Below the pieces are notes generated by a model. It ran no database searches. It had not been told where the DNA came from and was given only the letters and a program-made list of their open reading frames with translations. A DNA stretch of 64,000 nt from positions 1 to 64,000 of the forward strand of contig NZ_JAJTWU010000015.1 in NCBI RefSeq assembly GCF_021353265.1, in the 5' to 3' direction. Numbering within the stretch: the stretch's first letter is position 1; every line of letters starts with the position of its first letter. The translations under genes were made by a program, and so were the position numbers. The stretch is from Pelomonas cellulosilytica. GTDB taxonomy: Bacteria > Pseudomonadota > Gammaproteobacteria > Burkholderiales > Burkholderiaceae_C. This document shows positions 55,863 to 62,233 of this stretch, in pieces.

Positions 55863-57635
55863 TCACGCCGACCCGTCGGTCTGCTGTCGCCATAGCTGCG
55901 AGTAGAGACCCCCGCTGGCGAGCAGCTCGGCGTGACGGCCGCGCTCGCGGACCTGGCCATCGTCAAGGACGACGATCTCGTCCGCGTGCATGACGGTGGA
56001 GAGCCGATGCGCGATGACGATGGTCGTGCAGCCTGCCGTGAGCTTGCGCAGCGCTCGCAGCACGGCGGCTTCCGTCTTTGCGTCCAGCATCGATGTGGGC
56101 TCGTCCAGCAAATAGATCTTCGGTGCCCTCAATACCGCACGCGCGATTGCCAGGCGCTGGCGTTCGCCGCCGGACAAGGTCTGGCCCCGCTCGCCAAGCC
56201 GTGTGTCGTAGCCCCGTGGAAGAGCCTCGATCTGTTGCCTGATCTGCGCATGATCGGCGGCCCGTTCGATGTCCTGGCTTGATGCTTCGGGACGCCCCAG
56301 CGCGATGTTGGAACGCACGCTCGCGTGGAGCAGGGCGGCCTCCTGCGGCACGAGACCGAAGAGCCTGCGGGCGGTCTCGGCCGGAAGCGTGTCGATGGAG
56401 TGGCCATCCACGAGGATTCGCCCCGCCTGCGGGGCATACAGCCGCAGTAGAAGGCGCACCAGCGACGATTTTCCGGAACCGCTGCTCCCGACGATGGCGG
56501 TCGTGCGGCCGGCGGCGATGTCCAGGTTCAGGCCGCGGATGACTGGTCGCTCCGGGTCGTAGCCGAAGCAAAGGTTCTCGATCCGCACCGCTGGCGCAGT
56601 GGTCGGGGGCGTCCATCCGTTCGGTGGCGGGCGGTCGGCTTCCGTCGGTTCGGCCAGGATGTCGAGCAGTGGTCGCATGAAGCCTACGGCGCGCAAGCAT
56701 TCCCTGGCCGCTGCACCCAGCAGCTCCAGGGGCCGCACCATCTGGAGCATGTAGACGCTGGCGAGCACGAAGCCGCCCGGCGTCATTTGCCCGTGGGCTA
56801 CGGCGTCCGCGCTGATCCAGAGGCACGAGGCGAGCGCCACCGCGACCACCGCCGACACCGCGACGGCGCTCTGGACAGAGATGCGACTGAGCCGGTGCCA
56901 CTGAAGCATCAGGCGCAACGAGCATTCCTTCAGCGAGTCCTCGGCATGGGCTGCAGCATCAAAGCAGCGCAGCGTCTCGACGTGTGTGATGCCATCACTG
57001 AGCTGCCCGTAGACCTCCAAGCTCGCAGAAGAGACCTCTTGCAAGATTGGGCGCTGCCGGACAACCCCCACGGCAAACACTGCCAGGTACAGCGCGGAGG
57101 TGGCGATGAACAGGGCAGCAAGCGCAGGCTGGTCGAGCCCGGCCAGGATGACCGCCATCAGGGCCAACTCAATCAGCACGGGCGCGATGGTGTTGGTCAT
57201 GTACGTGACGATGGCCTGGGCACCCGCGCCTGCGAGGTCGATGCCGTGCAACAGCTCGCCGTTGCGCCGGCTGATGAGATTGCCGATCGGAAGGCGATGA
57301 AGGTGGGCGAAGAAACACTGCCTGATGGACGCGAGCACGCGCTGCTCGATTCGACTGGACAGCAGAGGCCTCAGGTCCGATACCAGGCGTCCCCCGGCCA
57401 GCATCGCCAGGTAGATCATGCCGGGCACCAGAGCCCGCTCTCCTGTGGTCGAGCCGACCACGGTATCCGCTGATATCGCGTCGACCATGTTCTTCAAGGC
57501 CAAAGGAGAACCGGCCGCCAGCGCGCCGCCGAGCGTGACCAACACCAGCGTGCCGACGATGTAGTTGTATGCAGCGCGGTCCAGGCTTTGACCAACCAGG
57601 CGTAGCGCTGGCCAGAACGACCCCAGGTTCGGCAT
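55863..57635 (-). CDS. Lasso-peptide ABC exporter (D protein)
   Basis: 590 residues with a six-helix membrane domain and an ATPase domain fused on one chain. Walker A is in AIVGSSGSGKSSLVRLLLRLY, the Q-loop in LFGLVPQEAALL, the signature in LSGGERQRLAIARAVL, Walker B in IYLLDEPTSMLDA and the switch His in IAHRLSTV. It works as a homodimer. It is last in the lasso operon, nine bases after the cyclase, and likely provides export and self-protection. Confidence 0.92.
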   Translation of the reverse strand: MPNLGSFWPALRLVGQSLDRAAYNYIVGTLVLVTLGGALAAGSPLALKNMVDAISADTVVGSTTGERALVPGMIYLAMLAGGRLVSDLRPLLSSRIEQRVLASIRQCFFAHLHRLPIGNLISRRNGELLHGIDLAGAGAQAIVTYMTNTIAPVLIELALMAVILAGLDQPALAALFIATSALYLAVFAVGVVRQRPILQEVSSASLEVYGQLSDGITHVETLRCFDAAAHAEDSLKECSLRLMLQWHRLSRISVQSAVAVSAVVAVALASCLWISADAVAHGQMTPGGFVLASVYMLQMVRPLELLGAAARECLRAVGFMRPLLDILAEPTEADRPPPNGWTPPTTAPAVRIENLCFGYDPERPVIRGLNLDIAAGRTTAIVGSSGSGKSSLVRLLLRLYAPQAGRILVDGHSIDTLPAETARRLFGLVPQEAALLHASVRSNIALGRPEASSQDIERAADHAQIRQQIEALPRGYDTRLGERGQTLSGGERQRLAIARAVLRAPKIYLLDEPTSMLDAKTEAAVLRALRKLTAGCTTIVIAHRLSTVMHADEIVVLDDGQVRERGRHAELLASGGLYSQLWRQQTDGSA

Positions 57636-57644
57636 GGAAGTGGC

Positions 57645-59462
57645 TCAGATAGGGCAAGTCGAGGCCGAGCTGGCGCGCTGCAGCCACGCCTCGGTCGCGA
57701 TGCAGGCGTGGATCTCGCTGACGTAGCAGGCCTTTCCCGGTCTGCCGGCCAGTGCCGCTTCGACGATGTCGCGGTCGAGAAGCCCCCGCTTCGCCAGCTG
57801 CCCCTCGAGCAGCATCTGACGTGCGAACGTCAGGTTGCGTTGCAGCACTGTCGCGATGTAGTCGTTCATGCCGCCTTTGGAGCTGCGGTTGGCGATCTCG
57901 GGACGCAGACGGTCGGCAAATGTGCCCCGCGCCAGCCCGCGGCCGCGGCCGCCCTGGGTCAGCACGAACGTGGGTGTCGCCAGGCAGAACTCCAGCAGCG
58001 GTTGTGACATCAGCGGCTGCACGCGGTGGGCTGACGCCTCACGCAGGTGGTGGTTGTAGTACTCGAACGGATGGGCCAGCATGCCCAGCTGGTGGAACTT
58101 GCCGATGGGCAGGTCTTGCGCTTCCAGCAGACTCGGATGGATGTACTGGTGCGCGGTCTTCAAGGCGCTGGCCATCGCTTCGCGCTGCATCAGCGTGACG
58201 AAGCGGCCCGCGTCTTCCAGCGGATTGCCCTGATAGGCGCGATCGGCGAAGGCTTGGCGCAGAGCCCTCCAGAACGACACGCTGCCCAGGTGGGCGGAGT
58301 CCAGCGTCGCCTTAAGAAAGCCGCGATCGGGGCCGCGCAGCTTCAGGTAGTCAGCCGCGGGCCAGGTGCAGCGCAGCTCGTAGAGCAGCTGGTCTCCTCC
58401 CGCCCCGTTGAATACGGCGCCGGCTCGGTGACCAGCCGCGACCGCCGCATCAGTGCGCGCGGTCCCCATCGAGCCCAGGTAGTTGGCCGGCAGTGGCGTA
58501 CGGGCGACGTCCAGGACGGATTCGAGGCGGAACCCTTCATCGAGAGGGCGCTCGATAAGCGTTGCGCCGTTGTGTCCGGCAACGAGCCGCGCGTAGTCTC
58601 GTTCATCGGTGTCGGTGTCTGTCGCGTAGTAGTTGAGGCAGACCACGTCCAAGGCGGTGGCCGCGGGCGACAGGTTGGCCAGCATGATGGCCGAGTCCAA
58701 GCCGCCCGACAGCCTGAGCACAATGGCATCGAAGCAGGATGCCCAGCTCTGAACGCACTCGGCCAGCGTGTCTCGCAACCGGCGCGAGGCTTCCCCAGGG
58801 TCTACGGGTGACGCGCGGCGAGCGTGATCGACCGCGCTCCAGAGCCGTATGGGCGGGGGCGCTCCTGCGGCCATCGATGTCAGTTCGCCGGGCAGGACCT
58901 GCGTGATGCCGTTCAGCAGCGTTTGGCGACCGCCCACGTTGAAAAGCACCATGTGCGCAGCGACTGCCTCCCAGTTGATGGCGGGTATGGGCAGGTCGCT
59001 CAGGCAGAACAGATCCTCCAGCCAGGACAGGACGATGGTCACGCCCTCGACCTCGGCTTGGTAGCAGGGCAGGGTGCCCGTGGGATCTCGTAGCACGCGG
59101 GCTTCACCGATTCGCGACGGAAGAAAGGCGATGTAGCGACCCCAGAACTGCTCGATCAGCGAGCGTCCCTCCGAATGAACGATGCGCTCGGCCTCGGCCG
59201 ATGTCAGGCAGATGTCACCTCGTTGGATGGCGCCCGAGGCTCCGCGCCGGAACAGGCGGCCAAGCACCACGCCCTGGTTCGCGGGCAATGCATAGACGTC
59301 GTTGACGCCGTGGGCATTGCCCGTGACGTAGACCCGGTGTCCGCAAGCCTGGAAGGCCTCGTGCCACGGCCCGCGTTCAAGCAGCGCCTGCGCCAGGCGT
59401 TCGGCCATGGCGCCCTGCGTCTCGCTTGCCACGTTCCAGCTGAACCCGATGTATCGAAACAT
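57645..59462 (-). CDS. Lasso-peptide macrolactam cyclase (asparagine-synthetase-like C protein)
   Basis: 605 residues. The N-terminal glutaminase-like region starts MFRYIGFSW and has no Cys2, so it cannot use glutamine as ordinary AsnB does. The synthetase part has the ATP pyrophosphatase loop LRLSGGLDSAIM (residues 252-257 SGGLDS) and later GAVFNGAGGDQLLYELR. The C protein adenylates the ring-closing Asp or Glu side chain and couples it to the N-terminal amine of the core peptide. It lies between the B gene and the exporter. Confidence 0.9.
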   Translation of the reverse strand: MFRYIGFSWNVASETQGAMAERLAQALLERGPWHEAFQACGHRVYVTGNAHGVNDVYALPANQGVVLGRLFRRGASGAIQRGDICLTSAEAERIVHSEGRSLIEQFWGRYIAFLPSRIGEARVLRDPTGTLPCYQAEVEGVTIVLSWLEDLFCLSDLPIPAINWEAVAAHMVLFNVGGRQTLLNGITQVLPGELTSMAAGAPPPIRLWSAVDHARRASPVDPGEASRRLRDTLAECVQSWASCFDAIVLRLSGGLDSAIMLANLSPAATALDVVCLNYYATDTDTDERDYARLVAGHNGATLIERPLDEGFRLESVLDVARTPLPANYLGSMGTARTDAAVAAGHRAGAVFNGAGGDQLLYELRCTWPAADYLKLRGPDRGFLKATLDSAHLGSVSFWRALRQAFADRAYQGNPLEDAGRFVTLMQREAMASALKTAHQYIHPSLLEAQDLPIGKFHQLGMLAHPFEYYNHHLREASAHRVQPLMSQPLLEFCLATPTFVLTQGGRGRGLARGTFADRLRPEIANRSSKGGMNDYIATVLQRNLTFARQMLLEGQLAKRGLLDRDIVEAALAGRPGKACYVSEIHACIATEAWLQRASSASTCPI

Positions 59463-59474
59463 GGACGCCGTTCC

Positions 59475-60203
59475 TCACACGATCAGGATGGGCGTGTAGC
59501 GACGAACGTTCTCGTGGACGTCGTTGAGGACGAGGTGGCCTGCCTGGACCCAGGAGTGCGCGGCGAACGGCCGGATCCTGACCCCGATGACCCAGGTTGG
59601 ATACAGGCGCTTCCTCGCGAGAAAGCGGACCATCGTCAGGGAGTCGCGCAGGCATTCGTCATGCGAGGTGAACAGAAAAGGGCGCAGCCCCATGTAGGAC
59701 GAGACGGCGCTGTGCATCGCGTCCACGGTGAGTGTCTCGCTGGCAGCGAGAGGTCGTGGGCGCAGGCGACGCACGCGGCATGCGATGTCGGCCAGGCTGC
59801 TGCGTCTCATCCAGATGCGCGCACGCCATGCAGCCCAGGCCAGCGTGAGCAGATCCAGCGATTGAGGACGTGTTTGCTTGGTGAGGGCGGCGTTGATGCT
59901 TTCGGAAGGGACTGGCAGCGTCGCTTCCTGCGGGCGGGCCGTGCCTCTATCGGTCAGCAGACCCTGGTCAAGCAGGGGCTTGAGGTAGCTGTTCAGGTCA
60001 GCACTGGGCGGAGGAATTTGCGAAGTTCCCGCGGGCGCAGGCCAATCGATGATGGCTCGCTCAAGGCCAGCTTGCCGGGCATGGCCGATGCCGAGGTATT
60101 TGCTGCGCTCAAGGTCCAGGAGGATGACCTGGTCATCGACACGGCAAGCGCGGACGTGGTCGGCGAGCCGGTAGGTGGGCGACTGAGCCGCAGACTGCAA
60201 CAT
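59475..60203 (-). CDS. Lasso-peptide B protein: fused RRE and leader protease
   Basis: 242 residues from the ATG at 60203, which lies just after the hairpin that follows precursor A1. Residues about 8-85 are a PqqD-like recognition element (YRLADHVRACRVDDQVILLDLERSKYLGIG) that binds the leader. Residues about 110-242 are the transglutaminase-like B2 protease, with Cys184 in HDECLRDSLTMVRFL, His216 in RPFAAHSWVQ and Asp228 in HLVLNDVHE. It removes the leader before ring closure. Having B1 and B2 in one chain is usual in proteobacterial clusters. The ribosome site is weak. Confidence 0.88.
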   Translation of the reverse strand: MLQSAAQSPTYRLADHVRACRVDDQVILLDLERSKYLGIGHARQAGLERAIIDWPAPAGTSQIPPPSADLNSYLKPLLDQGLLTDRGTARPQEATLPVPSESINAALTKQTRPQSLDLLTLAWAAWRARIWMRRSSLADIACRVRRLRPRPLAASETLTVDAMHSAVSSYMGLRPFLFTSHDECLRDSLTMVRFLARKRLYPTWVIGVRIRPFAAHSWVQAGHLVLNDVHENVRRYTPILIV

Positions 60204-60220
60204 GGGGAGTGCTTCGGCAA

Positions 60221-60246
60221 GGCGTGCAGCGGCGAGGCCGCACGCC
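60221..60246 (-). terminator. Hairpin after precursor A1
   Basis: GGCGTGC (60221-60227) pairs perfectly with GCACGCC (60240-60246), 20 bases after the A1 stop codon and before the B start. It likely protects the precursor mRNA and lowers read-through into the biosynthetic genes. The same seven-base stem occurs after A2. Confidence 0.6.
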
Positions 60247-60265
60247 AGCAGGTTCTGCTGCTCGG

Positions 60266-60382
60266 TCAGGGCTTCCACATGGCCACGTCGTTCAGCTCGG
60301 TCTCGAAGCCATGCAAGGCACCCTTGGTTTCCTGCTTGGCATCGCCCAGTTCGACGATTTCCAGTGCCAGGTCTTGATTCAT
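60266..60382 (-). CDS. Lasso-peptide precursor A1
   Basis: 38 residues. Leader MNQDLALEIVELGDAKQETK (20 residues, Thr at position -2 as in most lasso leaders) and core GALHGFETELNDVAMWKP (18 residues). Gly1 and Glu9 allow a nine-residue macrolactam ring; Glu7 is acidic too but would give a seven-residue ring. Met15, Trp16 and Lys17 are bulky residues that could lock the tail. A GAAGGAGAACGTC ribosome site precedes the ATG, identical to that of A2. Mature structure and mass are predictions. Confidence 0.88.
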   Translation of the reverse strand: MNQDLALEIVELGDAKQETKGALHGFETELNDVAMWKP

Positions 60383-60412
60383 GACGTTCTCCTTCGGATG
60401 GTGTTGTCGATG

Positions 60413-60442
60413 ACGGCGTGCGGGCGGGCGCCTGCACGCCGT
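60413..60442 (-). terminator. Hairpin after precursor A2
   Basis: ACGGCGTGC (60413-60421) pairs perfectly over nine bases with GCACGCCGT (60434-60442). It sits between the two precursor genes and shares the GGCGTGC/GCACGCC stem of the A1 hairpin, so gene and hairpin were probably duplicated as one unit. Confidence 0.6.
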
Positions 60443-60455
60443 GCTCAAGGCCTGG

Positions 60456-60572
60456 TCAGGCCTTGTATTGGGAGACGTCGTTCGTCTCGGTCTCGATGCC
60501 GGTGGGACGGCCCTTGGTCTCTTCCTTGGCGTCGCCCAGGTCGACGATCTCCAGTTGCGGTGCTTCGTTCAT
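60456..60572 (-). CDS. Lasso-peptide precursor A2
   Basis: 38 residues. Leader MNEAPQLEIVDLGDAKEETK and core GRPTGIETETNDVSQYKA. The leader differs from A1 mainly near the start. The core shares Gly1, Gly5, Glu7, Thr8, Glu9, Asn11, Asp12 and Val13, so the same nine-residue Gly1-Glu9 ring is expected with a different ring face and tail. It is the first gene of the minus-strand operon A2-A1-B-C-D. It is too small for most gene finders. Confidence 0.88.
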   Translation of the reverse strand: MNEAPQLEIVDLGDAKEETKGRPTGIETETNDVSQYKA

Positions 60573-60878
60573 GACGTTCTCCTTCAGTTGAGTTGAGGAC
60601 ACAGATGCCTTCGGTAATCACCTCTGGCGATCCAAAGATAGGGATTGGGAGCACCGGCTGAAAGCAGATTGGCCAAAGACGATTTCGGGTTCGGTCGTCC
60701 AGCCGCGCAGAAAAGTGGCTTCAACGCTTGCGCTCCGGTCGATCCGCCACAGACTTCGAACCACCCAACACGGTTGTTTCCGTTCGGAATCGTGGTCAGC
60801 TGCTGTCGAGGTCCGAACGAAAAGGGCTGCGTTACAAAGTTCTGGGGGAAATTTCGTCGCCTTGTCCGTCTAAGGGGT
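60573..60878. promoter_or_regulatory. Divergent promoter region between lasso operon and RAYT-like gene
   Basis: About 305 bases, somewhat AT-richer. It must hold the promoter of the A2-A1-B-C-D operon. A GGAAATTTC (60847-60855) and CCGTCTAA (60866-60873) pair near the RAYT-like start resembles the motif before the TonB receptor. If used as a promoter it would start transcription almost at the ATG at 60879. Confidence 0.35.
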
Positions 60879-61859
60879 ATGGAACGTTCCATCGTTGACG
60901 GCGAGGCGCGCAGGATCTGCCATGTGTACTGGCACTCCGTGGTCGGGCGCGACTTTGTCTGCAGTGCTTCCCTGGTCAGCCAGATCCGCACACGACTGTT
61001 GGGCGCTCACCAGGCGTCCGGCCGCGAGCTGCTGTACTACCTGTTGCTGCCCAGGGAGATCCACCTGCTGTCGTTGCTCCCACCCGGGGATTCAGCGACC
61101 GCGCTCGGCAACGGGCTGTCGAACACGATCGCCAGGCGGGTGCGACAGGCGGACGGGACGATGGGAGCTGTCTTCAGGGATCGATATCAATCGCAGTGGA
61201 TCTATGGCGACGAGCAGTTGTTTGCCGAGCTCCGAATGCTGGCTTGGCGACCAGTGGCGGTTGGGCAGAGTGCGGTGCCTTCGAACTATGCATACGGCGC
61301 CCTGCGGGCGATCCTTGGCTTGAGCCTCGCAGAAGGGTTTCATGCAGGCGAGCTGCTTGAGCGGCTGGGCGGAACCGTGCCGCTGGGCCGCATGGCCTTG
61401 CGGCGAGCGTTGGCGGTGCGGCCGTCGGAGGTGGAAGTCCTCCAGTGGGAATTGGCTAAAGGGCTTGTGTCCGCAAGGGGGACGGTCGGCCCGGCCGGCC
61501 CGCTGGCCAGGCGTGTCAGCGGAGCTGCAGCTGCGCTGGTCGCAGCCAGTGCGGGTAAGAGCATCGATGGGGCGCTTGAACTGCTGGAGCTGTGGGTGGC
61601 AACCAGGCTGGGCCTGCCAACCGTCCCATCGCTCGCGAAGCAGCGCGGATTTTTGCCCTCGCGAGGCCGGGCGCTTGTTGCCTGCCTGGCCGTGCAGTCG
61701 GACCTCTGCCCGGCATCCGCGGTTGCGCGCCACTTTGGCCGGGCGAAGGCGACGCTCAGCGAGCAGATGGGTGCGATCCGATGCAGACCTGCAGATCGGG
61801 CGATCCTCGCCATACCGATGGACAAGATCGTTCGTGAGGCTGTTGCCCTGCTGGCTTGA
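60879..61859 (+). CDS. REP-transposase-like (Y1) protein lacking HUH motif, with DnaA-like C-terminal HTH
   Basis: 326 residues from MERSIVDGEARRICHVYWHS. The N-terminal 150 residues follow the RAYT/Y1 transposase layout, including the typical FRDRYQSQWIYGDEQLFAELRMLAWRPVAVGQ, NYAYGALRAILG. The HxH motif is replaced by REIHLL, and the Tyr expected in the following helix is not seen (SNTIARRVRQADG). The C-terminal part ends in a DnaA domain IV-like helix-turn-helix (GRALVACLAVQSDLCPASAVARHFGRAKATLSEQMG). Probably a DNA-binding protein without transposase activity. It is divergent from the lasso precursors, so a local regulator is a fair guess. Confidence 0.68.
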   Translation: MERSIVDGEARRICHVYWHSVVGRDFVCSASLVSQIRTRLLGAHQASGRELLYYLLLPREIHLLSLLPPGDSATALGNGLSNTIARRVRQADGTMGAVFRDRYQSQWIYGDEQLFAELRMLAWRPVAVGQSAVPSNYAYGALRAILGLSLAEGFHAGELLERLGGTVPLGRMALRRALAVRPSEVEVLQWELAKGLVSARGTVGPAGPLARRVSGAAAALVAASAGKSIDGALELLELWVATRLGLPTVPSLAKQRGFLPSRGRALVACLAVQSDLCPASAVARHFGRAKATLSEQMGAIRCRPADRAILAIPMDKIVREAVALLA

Positions 61860-62233
61860 CCGTCCACTGCGATCGCTTCCAGCATCTTCGAGAGCGACAT
61901 CGTCTACGTCACCGAGGAGCCGCAGCATGGACCAGCCATGTCGATAGGCTTGACGGCCATCGGATTTCGACTTGTCGACGTCAGCGTCCCAGTCGAGAGC
62001 AGTTGGTCGCTGCGGTCGATGAGTGGCGCCGGTCCATCTTCGTCTGCTTTGGTTGCGTCGGGATCGGGGCGTCCTCAAACTTGACGAAGCACTGCTTCGC
62101 ATCGCGATGACGGTTGCGCTTTCAAAAGCGCATGATGCCGACCGATCCGGCATGGACAGTCTTCCAGGCTTCACGCGGCGGTCCGCAGGCGCGGCAAGCT
62201 GGCCACCCGGCATTTCAGGACTGGGAGGACTTC
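61860..62233. other. Intergenic, possibly decayed coding DNA
   Basis: About 370 bases with short codon-biased stretches in more than one frame (for example around 61880-62040 and 62060-62150) but no protein family I can name. It carries the promoter of the following gene. Confidence 0.35.

Noticed and set aside
57645-59462. Ordinary asparagine synthetase AsnB
   Set aside because: It lacks Cys2 and sits between a lasso B gene and a peptide exporter, so the lasso cyclase reading is far better.
60203-60437. N-terminal extension of the B protein running through precursor A1
   Set aside because: The extension is the A1 gene read in another frame; the hairpin and the PqqD-like domain start support 60203.
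61092-62213. Long minus-strand open frame opposite the RAYT-like gene
   Set aside because: It is Arg/Ser/Pro-rich and has no family likeness, and it mirrors a plus-strand gene with clear features; a GC-rich antisense artefact.
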